Shown piece after piece: positions 16,516-25,030 of a DNA stretch of 46,681 nucleotides (its first letter is position 1; each line of letters begins with the position of its first letter). The position numbers and the translations under genes were made by a program. The stretch spans positions 1 through 46,681 of the forward strand of contig JBGOZE010000003.1 in assembly GCA_041479965.1 (NCBI GenBank), given 5' to 3'. The notes beneath the pieces are model-generated. The model did not search any database. It was not told the DNA's origin and saw nothing but the letters and a program-made list of their open reading frames with translations. Origin of the DNA: SM23-78 sp041479965. GTDB lineage: Archaea; Nanobdellota; Nanobdellia; Woesearchaeales; SM23-78.

Positions 16516-16986
16516 ATGGCTGAACCTGGCATGTACCCTCGAGATGTACCTCCTCCTGATGAGCACGTAAGAAGGCAGACTCCTGATGCTGAGTTCTTCG
16601 GGAAACTCTCCAAGAATGTTAACAATGTGGCTGCTAACTTGAGAATCATGGAAGAGAGATACGCCAATCTCAGGAACAAGAGCCAGGTCTCTGAGCAGAA
16701 CATGATCACTTTTGAGAAAGAGCTTAGGAATGACATCAAATTCTTGTCTGAGGACCTGGTTGACCTCAAGAGGGAGCTTAATGACATCAGGGACAAGCTG
16801 AGGCTCATAAGCGCTGAGATGAAGAACCTGGTGAACAAGAATGATTTCCAGGTAATGGAGCGCTACGTGGACCTGTGGCAGCCCATGAACTTTGTGACCA
16901 GGGCCGAGCTCAACAGGTGGCTTGCAGAGAAGGATAGGCAAGGCAAAGAAAAGTCATTGCCAGAGGCAAAGCATAATCCTCTATGA
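16516..16986 (+). CDS. FlaC/E-like coiled-coil accessory protein
   Basis: A 156-residue soluble protein. A proline-rich N-terminus (about 1-25) precedes a long amphipathic coiled coil (about 30-110) with 'DLVDLKRELNDIRDKL', followed by 'MNFVTRAELNRWLAEK' and a charged tail. The coiled coil plus 'VTRxELxxWL' ending recalls archaellum accessory FlaC/FlaE proteins, which dock on the motor complex. The match is by eye and moderate. Its divergent position next to the TadA-like ATPase supports a role as a cytoplasmic accessory of that machine. Confidence 0.6.
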   Translation: MAEPGMYPRDVPPPDEHVRRQTPDAEFFGKLSKNVNNVAANLRIMEERYANLRNKSQVSEQNMITFEKELRNDIKFLSEDLVDLKRELNDIRDKLRLISAEMKNLVNKNDFQVMERYVDLWQPMNFVTRAELNRWLAEKDRQGKEKSLPEAKHNPL

Positions 16987-17097
16987 ACGTAATTGCCCTT
17001 TGTTTTATTTAACATAACATTTATATATCTGGTTTTATAAACCTGATTCAGTAAAAAAAATTTTAGCAGATGAAATGGTTGAAAAGAGGTGCCAAGC

Positions 17098-17709
17098 TTG
17101 GCTTTGTTCAACAAGTCAGAGCTTCCGGTCGATCAGGTCAAGGCCATGAGAGCCCGGGGTTTTGACAATAACCAGATTGTGCAGGCGCTCCAGAGGAATG
17201 GTTATTCCTCTACTCAGATATTTGATGCACTGAACCAAGCAGACTTGGTGTCTGGAGCCATGATAGCCCAGGGAGCCACCTCTTTTGTCGGGGGACAACC
17301 ACCAGTGCCTCCTGATCCTTACCAGGATTCTGTTCCGGAATTCAGTGGTGAAGCAGGCGGCGGAGGTATTGATGTGAACAGTGAAGAAGTTGAAGAGCTT
17401 GTTGAAAGCGTGATTGAAGAGAAATGGGATGAGTTGGCCAAGGATATAAACAAGGTCATTGAGTGGAGGAATGATGTTGAGGCCAGGATGATCAAGTTTG
17501 ATCAGAAGCTCGAGAGTCTGAGAGAGGAGTATGATAAGCTCCATCAGGCGCTTATCGGCAAGATAGGTGAGTATGACAGGCACATCCTAGAAGTCGGGGC
17601 GGAGATCAAGGCCATGGAGAAGGTCTTTGCCAAGGTCCTTCCTGTGTTCACTGAGAATGTGAATGAGTTGAGCAGGATAACTCAGGTTATGAGAAAAAAG
17701 CCAGAGTGA
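17098..17709 (+). CDS. UBA-like plus coiled-coil accessory protein
   Basis: The start is taken as TTG at 17098, because GAGGTG lies 6 nt upstream; an in-frame GTG at 17089 overlaps that site. The 203-residue product begins MALFNKSELPVDQV. A small three-helix UBA-like domain (about 8-45) has 'RGFDNNQIVQALQRNGYSS'. A low-complexity Gly/Pro linker and a long coiled coil (about 95-195) with acidic start follow. The coiled-coil part resembles the FlaC-like neighbour 110 bp upstream, and both probably serve the same surface machine. A UBA-like fold in archaea does not imply ubiquitin binding; it may bind a partner helix. Confidence 0.65.
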   Translation: MALFNKSELPVDQVKAMRARGFDNNQIVQALQRNGYSSTQIFDALNQADLVSGAMIAQGATSFVGGQPPVPPDPYQDSVPEFSGEAGGGGIDVNSEEVEELVESVIEEKWDELAKDINKVIEWRNDVEARMIKFDQKLESLREEYDKLHQALIGKIGEYDRHILEVGAEIKAMEKVFAKVLPVFTENVNELSRITQVMRKKPE

Positions 17710-17801
17710 GCAGGTTCTGCAGCTCTCAAAACTCAATCTATCTTGTTTCTTATTTTTAATCTGTTCTGTTTTTTCAATGCAAGCCAGATAGAATACCGAC
17801 C

Positions 17802-18419
17802 CTATGGCTTGGTTGTTTTTGTCAAGAAGAGCAAGGCAAACATACCTACTAAGAACACGAATAGCATGCCCAGGACTTTTGGGTGCCTCAGGGTATTGAG
17901 CAGGTTGGTCGAGAAGCTCGGAGTGACAGTGCTTGTGGTGCCTACATTCACATCAGCCAAACCTCCTTCTCCGGTTGATGTTCCTCCTGTTTCAGTGGTT
18001 GTAGTGGAAGTTGCTCCAGTGCCGCGCTCAAGCAGGCCTTGGCCAAAGGCATTGCCAAGGGATATGAAGAGGATTAGGAGCACAAAGGCGATAATCCAGG
18101 GATAAACATTAGGGTCACCAATAAGTTTTTTCATGTCAGAATCGCCGACTCCGAACATCCTCACCATCAACAAGGTGAAGAACAGAAAGATAGCCATCAC
18201 CGTGAACCATGGCACCATGTTCTTTATCATGGCTTGGGCCACCTTGGATATCAAGAACAGGAGGCCCACCATGAAGGCTATCGTGGCGTGCAAGCCTCTT
18301 CTTCCTTCTCCGAAGGCTTTTATGTATTCGAGCAATCCGAACATTATCAAGAAAACTATGAGCACTACGAAAATCACTCCGAAGTGCTCTAATAAACCTA
18401 CATCAAGGAACGTGGCCAT
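17802..18419 (-). CDS. Polytopic membrane protein (five helices)
   Basis: A 205-residue membrane protein with helices at about 13-33, 45-65, 70-92, 107-127 and 180-200. A Thr/Ser/Gly-rich loop (about 133-170, 'TSTTTTETGGTSTGEGG') lies between helices four and five and is probably outside the cell. The N-terminal pattern 'GVIFVVLIVFLIMFGLLEYI' with following 'KAFG' weakly echoes the two upstream membrane genes, suggesting three diverged copies. It is the last gene in the minus-strand surface cluster. Function unknown; a membrane component of the pilus-like system is an inference from position. Confidence 0.65.
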   Translation of the reverse strand: MATFLDVGLLEHFGVIFVVLIVFLIMFGLLEYIKAFGEGRRGLHATIAFMVGLLFLISKVAQAMIKNMVPWFTVMAIFLFFTLLMVRMFGVGDSDMKKLIGDPNVYPWIIAFVLLILFISLGNAFGQGLLERGTGATSTTTTETGGTSTGEGGLADVNVGTTSTVTPSFSTNLLNTLRHPKVLGMLFVFLVGMFALLFLTKTTKP

Positions 18420-18477
18420 TTTGTATAAGTCCTGCTATGCCCGATGCCTAAAATATCAGGCGTGGAATCCTATCGGC

Positions 18478-19071
18478 TTAGTCTCCGCCTTTCTTCTTCA
18501 TGACCTTGCCGACGTTCTCCATCCATCTCCCTAGGCCTTTCTCCTTGTCTTCTTTCTTGCTGTCATCCTTGGTTATGAACCAGATGATGATTCCGAAGAC
18601 AAGTATCATCACTATCAATGCCTGGAGCTCTGGGTTGTATAAGAAGCTCAAATAAAGTGGCAGAGGGAACCATCCGACTGCTGAGCCGAAAATGAGCACA
18701 ACTGCGACTATAGCGAGTAACACTATCCAGCCTGAGAACGATGTTCCTGCGAACTCAAGCTCACTGCCGAACACTCCTATGATCAGGAGAAGCATTATTA
18801 TGGCCACGAGAATTATCGAGACCTGAGGCAATGCCTGGTTGATCACATTAACAGGGTCGAAATTGAACGGATATCTCCCGACGATATGCGGAATCACCAC
18901 AGCCAATGCCATGACCAAGGCGACCATCACATTATAATTCTTCTTCCCGTCGCCAAGTATCTTGGTCTTCTGCAGCACCGCGAACACTATGGTGAATACC
19001 AGAATGAACGGTATCAGTACATCAGTGACGCCCCATGCGTCCAACAACATTATAAAGTCCTGTAAAGCCAT
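18478..19071 (-). CDS. Polytopic membrane protein, paralogue of its neighbour
   Basis: A 197-residue protein with five predicted helices (about 18-34, 49-65, 85-102, 114-132, 150-167) and a lysine-rich cytoplasmic tail. The N-terminus 'GVTDVLIPFILVFTIVFA' followed by 'KTKILG' matches the gene at 19239-19835 closely, so they are paralogues. The ATG is preceded by AAAGGAGGCTTGATGG, a good ribosome site. A TATA-like GTTATAAAAAG lies about 80 bp upstream, so it may start its own transcript with the 205-residue gene. Function is not known. Confidence 0.7.
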   Translation of the reverse strand: MALQDFIMLLDAWGVTDVLIPFILVFTIVFAVLQKTKILGDGKKNYNVMVALVMALAVVIPHIVGRYPFNFDPVNVINQALPQVSIILVAIIMLLLIIGVFGSELEFAGTSFSGWIVLLAIVAVVLIFGSAVGWFPLPLYLSFLYNPELQALIVMILVFGIIIWFITKDDSKKEDKEKGLGRWMENVGKVMKKKGGD

Positions 19072-19147
19072 TTTCCATCAAGCCTCCTTTATTTCATTTA
19101 TTATCAATTATCTTTGATTATTTATTATTCTTGGTATAAGCCCTTTT

Positions 19148-19158
19148 TATAACTTTCT
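19148..19158 (-). promoter_or_regulatory. TATA-like box upstream of paired membrane genes
   Basis: Minus-strand GTTATAAAAAG in the 167-bp gap between the two paralogous membrane genes. It suggests a second promoter within the cluster. Confidence 0.35.
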
Positions 19159-19238
19159 ATAAATGGACCTAAATTAAGGGTATTTATGTTATTTTTGTCT
19201 AGCAGCTCAACCCTATGATTTCCTGGCTCACTATTTGC

Positions 19239-19835
19239 TTATTCGCTTTTCGAATCACTGCCTTTCTTCTTGTCAAATGAGCCAGTAACATAAAGCATGA
19301 ACACTATGATTATTATTATGAGCACTAGCGATGATACGACCACAGAATTGAAATTCATGGTGAGATTGAACCACAAGTAATTCAGCCAGCTGTTCTGAGG
19401 GTCTGGAAGCGCTGCGAGGAAGACGATTATCACTCCGATGAACATGATTATCATGAACATGGTCTTCCAGCCTTTCTGAAGGGCGAACTCTTCCTTGCCT
19501 GTGTGGAAGCTGCCTGCGAGCAAGAGGAAGCAGATAGAGAACAGAAGTAAGAGCGTCACGTATCCCAGGATATAGTTCATTGCCATGACGAGCTGGGTAG
19601 ATGCCACCACAAAGAAGGCTATGACAAAAGCAGTCATGCCGTTAAGGTTCTTCCTGGTTATCTCCTTGCCATCAAATTTCTCAGTGCCGAAGATCTTGGT
19701 CTTCTCAAGGATGGCGAATATCAAAGTGAAGACCAGCAAGAAAGGAAGCACAACATCATACACTCCTAGTTGAGCGAAAAAGTCCAATGTCCCTCTGAAA
19801 ACACTTTGCTGTGCTACTATTTGTCCTACTGCCAT
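19239..19835 (-). CDS. Polytopic membrane protein, paralogue of its neighbour
   Basis: A 198-residue protein with helices near 28-44, 66-86, 88-110, 125-145 and 165-187. A lysine/serine-rich tail follows. 'GVYDVVLPFLLVFTLIFA' with 'KTKIFG' is the same signature as in the downstream gene. It follows the 391-residue exported protein by 28 bp, so it is probably translated from the same message. No catalytic residues are visible; a scaffold or channel-like role in the surface complex is inferred only from context. Confidence 0.7.
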   Translation of the reverse strand: MAVGQIVAQQSVFRGTLDFFAQLGVYDVVLPFLLVFTLIFAILEKTKIFGTEKFDGKEITRKNLNGMTAFVIAFFVVASTQLVMAMNYILGYVTLLLLFSICFLLLAGSFHTGKEEFALQKGWKTMFMIIMFIGVIIVFLAALPDPQNSWLNYLWFNLTMNFNSVVVSSLVLIIIIIVFMLYVTGSFDKKKGSDSKSE

Positions 19836-19863
19836 AACACTCTCTCTTTGGAAGCGTTGATAT

Positions 19864-21039
19864 TTAAAGGTTTCGTTCCCTTTGTCTCCTTTTTCTCTTG
19901 ATTCTTAATAATATGATTAGGGCGATAATAATAAGTACGATGAGCCCGAAGGTTATGAGCATCTCGAGCATTGGAAGCTGTTCTGCAGGAATAATGGGTT
20001 TCTCCACGACTTCCACTCTGAAGCTCTCTGTCTTCAGCTGGTCAGCATAGGCCATCATGATGCTCATGTCATATTGCCCTGGCATGATGCCTGTGGTGTC
20101 AAAGAAGCCAGTCACTTCCCTGGATTCGCCAGGCTGGAGCTTAAAGACAGGCATCTCAGTCTGCTTTTCTCCGATAGCCAAGAATCCACTGACAGAAAGC
20201 TCTGTGTTCCACTCATTATAAGCTTTGAAGATGACTTTATTGATAGTGTCGACAGTTAGCTTCTTGGTCAAAAAATCTTGTATGCGGACCAGCGGCGCCC
20301 CCACTCTGAATGATGCTTCAAAGCTTTTGCTGACGCCGTCATAGTTAGCTCTTACCGCGGCGTTGTACAAGCCTTTTCTCATGATGGGGCTTGGCAGTGC
20401 CTGGGCTTTTCCTAATGAGTTCTTGCTCACGCTCACCTGAGGTGTCGAGAGGTTTTTCAGCAGGGAGCCAGATGGTGAACGTATCTCTACCTGGGCGCCT
20501 GCGCTCTGGATGTCCTCTGAGCCCAGATTGTCAAACTCGACATAGATGGGCACAGGCGTGCCTTCATCAACTTCCAAGACCACGAACGATATGTCTGCGT
20601 ATTTCGTAGGATAAGGCACTCTCACATATACGGGTATTTGAGGAGCAATGAAGACAGTGAACATACTGCCTGAATCTGGTATTGAAGGAGTAATCTTTAT
20701 TATAGCACTCCTTATACCTGGCTCGAGCTTCTGAGGGAAATACATGATTACCTTGAAAGAAACGCTGGAATCTGTCGCATTGACATGTATGGTTGGCTTC
20801 TCAAAGAAAACTGCATCAGCCAGCTCTCCTATGGCGCTAAAGGAGGCGTCAAAGGTCGCCTGCTCTGAGTTAATTATATTGAACACAACTTCAACATTAG
20901 TGCCTGGCTGGAAATCAAGAGTTTTTTTTGCAGGGCTCACTCCTAATCCTTGGACTAGAGATGATGCGAGCACCATGAATACGGCTAAGATTAGAAAAAT
21001 AATATTGATTCGCTTTCCTGTGTCTTTATGGCTTTTCAT
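19864..21039 (-). CDS. Exported Ig-like protein with C-terminal anchor
   Basis: A 391-residue protein. A signal segment (about 12-31) is followed by three Ig-like modules: one starting 'LGVSPAKKTLDFQPGTNVEV', a central one (about 150-245) and one (about 250-350) with 'LQPGESREVTGFF'. A C-terminal helix (about 358-382) and a basic RKRRQR tail anchor it. The architecture matches COG1470-like archaeal surface proteins. It lies 46 bp behind the 1127-residue adhesin-like gene, suggesting a membrane partner for that unanchored protein. Confidence 0.75.
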   Translation of the reverse strand: MKSHKDTGKRINIIFLILAVFMVLASSLVQGLGVSPAKKTLDFQPGTNVEVVFNIINSEQATFDASFSAIGELADAVFFEKPTIHVNATDSSVSFKVIMYFPQKLEPGIRSAIIKITPSIPDSGSMFTVFIAPQIPVYVRVPYPTKYADISFVVLEVDEGTPVPIYVEFDNLGSEDIQSAGAQVEIRSPSGSLLKNLSTPQVSVSKNSLGKAQALPSPIMRKGLYNAAVRANYDGVSKSFEASFRVGAPLVRIQDFLTKKLTVDTINKVIFKAYNEWNTELSVSGFLAIGEKQTEMPVFKLQPGESREVTGFFDTTGIMPGQYDMSIMMAYADQLKTESFRVEVVEKPIIPAEQLPMLEMLITFGLIVLIIIALIILLRIKRKRRQRERNL

Positions 21040-21085
21040 TTTTTCGATGGTTTTTTCAAAACTTTTTTACTCAACAAAACTCATT

Positions 21086-24000
21086 TCAGTCTGCTGAAAC
21101 ACAGCCAATCTCTATCTGGCTGGTCTTAGTTCCTGGTGGTTCAGTCAGAGGGACCGTGACATTGAGCTCAATCTGCCCTTCATCAGCATTGTCCTCGTAG
21201 AGCAGGAAGCAGTATATCTTCTGGGCTGCACTGTTCATGTTCGCAAAGGTGGTCTGGGAACAGGCGTCTGTGAAGCTGCTGCTCTCATTATGGTCTGCCT
21301 TGAACTGATAATATGTTGTGTCCAGGTTGGCGGTTGAGAATAATTGAGTGGCATTGACTGTGACATTGAGCCGAACATTGCCAATATTCCTCACCACAAT
21401 AGGGTTGGGACTGTTGTCTGTTGTGTCATTATTCTGTCCTATTGACATCTGTCCGAAGGTGGTGTTGACGAGCACTTCGAGGTTGGCTACGCTCGGGATA
21501 GTAAAGTTGAATGATAATGAGTCGTTGCACTCATCATACTTATCGCAGGCAGTCACAGTCCAGTTATAGAGCAGGTCAACGCATAATGCGCTTGTCATCT
21601 GACGGGTAGTGTTGGTTATTCCTGAAATGGTCGGCTGGTAGCATCCTGCAGAGCAGTTTATGCAATTTAGATTAAAGACATAGTAGATGGAATCTCCCTC
21701 GAGATCAGTCGAGGCATCCCACTGGAAATTAGGCCTCCTCTCATCCACGCTATTATTGGCATTGGTAGGATAGGTAAGTACTGGTTTTGTTGGCGGACTA
21801 TTAACTAATGCGCAGCAGACTTTCTGGTCGTATGCATCGCATTCTCCGATGTGCGCGTTGGTGATGTTGGAGCCTTCGCTTCCAGCCAGGCTGGCTACGC
21901 AGGAATAGCCATATGCGCACGTCGAGTTAGGATAGCTGCAGTACACTCGCTTCCAATTGCTTCCTAGGCAAGCAGGAACAGTGTAGAGGCTGCTGCCGCT
22001 GATGTCTATGTGGGCGTTGGTAGCATTAGACAGGTTCATGACAGTAATATTCTCAGGGCAGGCCCCGCTTATTGTGATGCTGGTGTTCGTAGTGTTGCAG
22101 CAGATGGAGTAGTTGTAGTTATGATAGCTGTTGTTCTCAGCATGAGCATTGTTATAGCTTCGAGTGTCGTTTTCGAGCCCTATCAATCTTCCAGTACCTG
22201 CTGGGCAGGATTCGTTGTGGATGAAGTAGCAGCTCATAGGATTGGTCGTGGTTGCAGGCGCTTCTCCTCCTCCAGTGCCAGTCACATTTTCGACTAGATA
22301 ATAATTCTCTGCGTCATAGGTGACTTCGCTCATAGTCATGCCATTAATAGTCTGGCCTGTGCTTATCTCAACATAGCCTGTGCAGCTCGAATTGACTTGA
22401 TCAATAGTCTCTGCACCAGGGCAGATATACACTGTTCCATTGTTATCCACATTAGGGATGAGCAATGATAAATTTATGAAGCTAGCAAGCCCTGCTGCGC
22501 TGTGAACTACTGATTTTGCAAGTTCTCTGCTGGTGTTTAGTGTCATTGCGCTAACATCAATGTTTTGTGTGAAGTTAAGGGTGAGTATGCCTGAGTAATT
22601 CCCAGATGTAGAGTTTAATCCTATGAGCACTTCCACAATCCCGCTCTGCCCAGTGACAGTAATATCAACAGAAGACTCACTTTCCAGCTTAAGATCAGTG
22701 CCGGGCTGAGGATTGATAAGAGTATATGCTACATTTACAGTATAACTCCTTTCATCAGATTTATTATAATTATGGCTTGTTCCATTGCCCCAAGAATGCC
22801 ATCGATAAGGATAAACTCCAGAATTCGTGAAATTATAGCTCGCATTATAAACATTCGCCGTTAAATTAGTTGCAGTTATGTTAGTATTATTTATCTCCAA
22901 TAAAACTGTTCCATTTGTATTTTCTACTGTGACATTGAATAATCCTATTCCATTATCTACCAGATTTGCACTATTATCTTTGTAATCAGAAAAAATTGGA
23001 TAAATTGTATCTGGTATTGCTGTTAGAAACCTTACGGTTATTATACCCGAACCACCAAAAAATCCAGGTTCAGTAGCAAGAATAGAACGGGTTCCTCCAC
23101 CACCACCTCCAGTATTTGTAGTCCCATTTGAACCTCCATTATCTGAACCTAAATTGCCACCATGTCCTCCACCTCCAGTTCCGCCTACCCCCCCACTATA
23201 TCCACTTTCTCCTGCCCCCCCACCTCCACCAGCATAATAAAAGTTAGTTCCATTTATAGAATAATTTAATCCATTTCCGCCGTTACCTCCATTATATGTG
23301 CCTGTGCAACCAATTCCAACACTTCCTGCTCCTCCACCTCCACCCGCACTTGGGTTTGAACATCCAGCTCCTCCATTATTACCTTGTCCAGCAGTTCCAC
23401 TTCCAGGAGCTGTATTTTGCATACCAGCTCCACCTCCACCAGAACCACCATTTGCGTTACCACCATCATAAGTTTTTCCACCTCCGCCTCCTATTGCAGT
23501 TAAGGTTCCAAAAGTTGAATTTTGTCCAGGACAACCATTTCCCTTAATACCATCGCATCCAATATTTTGAGCATACCATCCCCTGCTTCCACCAATACCA
23601 ACAATAACAGTAATATTAGAACCATTTATAGCATAAGAATTATTATAAATTAATCCTCCTCCACCTCCTCCACCACCGTGTCTGGAACCTCCACCACCTC
23701 CGCCAGCAACAATCAGAATACTGGCATTAGTTACACCTACTGGTGGAACAAAAGTTCCATTTGCATAAAAAGTATAAACTGTGTAAGCACCATCATAAGT
23801 AATATTTGGGGCCGTATCAGGATCAATGATATGATCAAATTCAATAGAACCTCCAATAACTTTCAAGTCAAAAGTATCTTGAGTTCCTTGGAGATTTGTT
23901 AAATAAATTTTGTTATATTTGTTTGAATTTAAATTTGTGAATTCTGTTATTTTTGTTGTTCCGTCTTTTTCATAAACTTCTATTTTGGGTGTTCCGCTCA

Positions 24001-24469
24001 CAACACGAGGATAGAGTGTTATATCCTTTGTATTGTCTAATTTTTGTTCAAAAGTAATTCTTACATAATCTCCATCAGAAATTGTTTCACTCCAAACATT
24101 ATCCAAGGTTTTTACTTGTTCATAAATATCTTCAATATAGTTCTTATTTTCATCAAGATGAATCGCTTTTGTTATAACAATTATTTCAAATGTCTGACTG
24201 CTTAAATGAGGGGCAACCCATTCGACACCAGCATATAAATTATCATTGTCTGAATCAATTAGTGTGAATGAGATATTTTGGTATACAAAACCCCAATCAA
24301 CAGTATAAGCACCTGTAGATTCAAGAGGTAACTTTATTCGTGAAGCATTGCTAGAACCAATACTTGTTTTGCTAGTATTCCAAGTAGCAGAAAAAGGAGT
24401 GGCTGTAATATATAAAACACTAAATATACTTATACAAAATAATATTAATACTGTTTTATTTATCCACAA
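21086..24469 (-). CDS. Giant glycine-rich, Ig-like adhesin/surface protein
   Basis: Starting at TTG 24469 (ribosome site AAGGTGGG 3 nt upstream) gives 1127 residues. A hydrophobic signal (about 5-25) is followed by a beta domain (to about 220). Then comes a glycine-rich domain (about 220-482) beginning near 'VPPVGVTNASILIVAGGG' and closing with 'GGSGIITVRFL', the pattern of Gly-rich domains in phage tail and bacterial/archaeal surface proteins. Several Ig/fibronectin-like modules follow, with many NxS/T sequons and cysteines, ending without a membrane helix (EIGCVSAD). It is likely secreted and glycosylated. The open frame continues to 24790, but that part overlaps another gene. The region before about 22.7 kb from the 5' side is AT-rich compared with the 3' part. 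Confidence 0.8.
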   Translation of the reverse strand: MWINKTVLILFCISIFSVLYITATPFSATWNTSKTSIGSSNASRIKLPLESTGAYTVDWGFVYQNISFTLIDSDNDNLYAGVEWVAPHLSSQTFEIIVITKAIHLDENKNYIEDIYEQVKTLDNVWSETISDGDYVRITFEQKLDNTKDITLYPRVVSGTPKIEVYEKDGTTKITEFTNLNSNKYNKIYLTNLQGTQDTFDLKVIGGSIEFDHIIDPDTAPNITYDGAYTVYTFYANGTFVPPVGVTNASILIVAGGGGGGSRHGGGGGGGGLIYNNSYAINGSNITVIVGIGGSRGWYAQNIGCDGIKGNGCPGQNSTFGTLTAIGGGGGKTYDGGNANGGSGGGGAGMQNTAPGSGTAGQGNNGGAGCSNPSAGGGGGAGSVGIGCTGTYNGGNGGNGLNYSINGTNFYYAGGGGGAGESGYSGGVGGTGGGGHGGNLGSDNGGSNGTTNTGGGGGGTRSILATEPGFFGGSGIITVRFLTAIPDTIYPIFSDYKDNSANLVDNGIGLFNVTVENTNGTVLLEINNTNITATNLTANVYNASYNFTNSGVYPYRWHSWGNGTSHNYNKSDERSYTVNVAYTLINPQPGTDLKLESESSVDITVTGQSGIVEVLIGLNSTSGNYSGILTLNFTQNIDVSAMTLNTSRELAKSVVHSAAGLASFINLSLLIPNVDNNGTVYICPGAETIDQVNSSCTGYVEISTGQTINGMTMSEVTYDAENYYLVENVTGTGGGEAPATTTNPMSCYFIHNESCPAGTGRLIGLENDTRSYNNAHAENNSYHNYNYSICCNTTNTSITISGACPENITVMNLSNATNAHIDISGSSLYTVPACLGSNWKRVYCSYPNSTCAYGYSCVASLAGSEGSNITNAHIGECDAYDQKVCCALVNSPPTKPVLTYPTNANNSVDERRPNFQWDASTDLEGDSIYYVFNLNCINCSAGCYQPTISGITNTTRQMTSALCVDLLYNWTVTACDKYDECNDSLSFNFTIPSVANLEVLVNTTFGQMSIGQNNDTTDNSPNPIVVRNIGNVRLNVTVNATQLFSTANLDTTYYQFKADHNESSSFTDACSQTTFANMNSAAQKIYCFLLYEDNADEGQIELNVTVPLTEPPGTKTSQIEIGCVSAD

Positions 24470-24848
24470 TTTCCCACCTTTCCTCCATTGTTGAATATTA
24501 TGCATGCTAGTCCTGTCATGTTTCCTGTTAGTGTTATGTTGATGAAGTTCGCGTTTGTTCCGTTGGTTAGTTTCGTGTTTATTGTCGTATTTTGTACGCC
24601 TTGGCTGGTGTCGGGTCTGATAACATCTGTGTTGCATACTTGATGAGATTGAATCCTCTCTGATAATCAACATTGAGCTCTGGACTTTGGCTTGCAAGAA
24701 AGCTTTTGGAATCATGAAGAACATGTTTTTGAGCATTGAGCAAGCCCGGGTTTTCTGGTTGCGCTCCCAGGGCAAAGAAAGATATAACAAGGACTAAGAG
24801 GGCTAACAGGAATATAACTGAGAACTTCTTTAGCCAAGAACTTTTCAT
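24460..24848 (-). pseudogene. Frameshifted small secreted (pilin-like) protein
   Basis: The first frame starts at ATG 24848, giving a clear signal peptide ('FSVIFLLALLVLVISFFALG') and about 50 further residues up to a TAA at 24579-24581. A second frame, offset by -1 and open from 24666 to the TAA at 24460-24462, gives a convincing C-terminus: 'VCNTDVIRPDTSQGVQNTTI', then 'NANFINITLTGNMTGLACII' and 'NNGGKVGNCG'. Its stop overlaps the TTG start of the 1127-residue gene by 10 nt, as in a coupled operon. One indel between 24579 and 24666 would join the two into about 127 residues. No slippery heptamer is evident, so mutation or sequencing error is more likely than programmed frameshifting. Confidence 0.6.
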
Positions 24849-24934
24849 CTAAAAACCCACCCTTCTTATACCCTTACAGTACTGTTGAATTTATATTGTA
24901 TTAATTGTTAAGTGGATTATTTTATCTGAGCATA

Positions 24935-24945
24935 TATAAACTTTT
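24935..24945 (-). promoter_or_regulatory. TATA-like box for the surface-protein operon
   Basis: Minus-strand GTTTATATATG, about 90 bp before ATG 24848. A second candidate, CAATATAAATTC near 24886-24897, would give a shorter leader. The ribosome site GGGTGGG precedes the ATG. Confidence 0.35.
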
Positions 24946-24982
24946 TTATTAAACTCGATTTACGAGCCTTAATTTTAACATT

Positions 24983-24994
24983 AACTTTAAATAA
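24983..24994 (+). promoter_or_regulatory. TATA-like box for the MBL-aspS operon
   Basis: ACTTTAAATAAT, about 40 bp before ATG 25031, leaving a short leader with the AAGGTGAT ribosome site. Confidence 0.4.
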
Positions 24995-25030
24995 TGAAAG
25001 CCACTTCAAGAGTGACAGGAAGGTGATATC

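Noticed and set aside
23024..23812. Dense CCACCTCC-like runs resembling a tandem repeat or CRISPR-like array
   Set aside because: They are irregular in period and encode the Gly-rich protein domain on the minus strand; no repeat-spacer structure exists.
24579..24666. Programmed -1 ribosomal frameshift
   Set aside because: The frame offset is -1, but no X XXY YYZ slippery heptamer or clear downstream structure was seen; mutation or sequencing error is favoured.
24470..24790. Upstream extension of the giant adhesin frame (107 residues before the TTG)
   Set aside because: It has basic, low-likelihood protein content, overlaps the better-supported secreted-protein frames, and a ribosome site and signal peptide fit the TTG at 24469.
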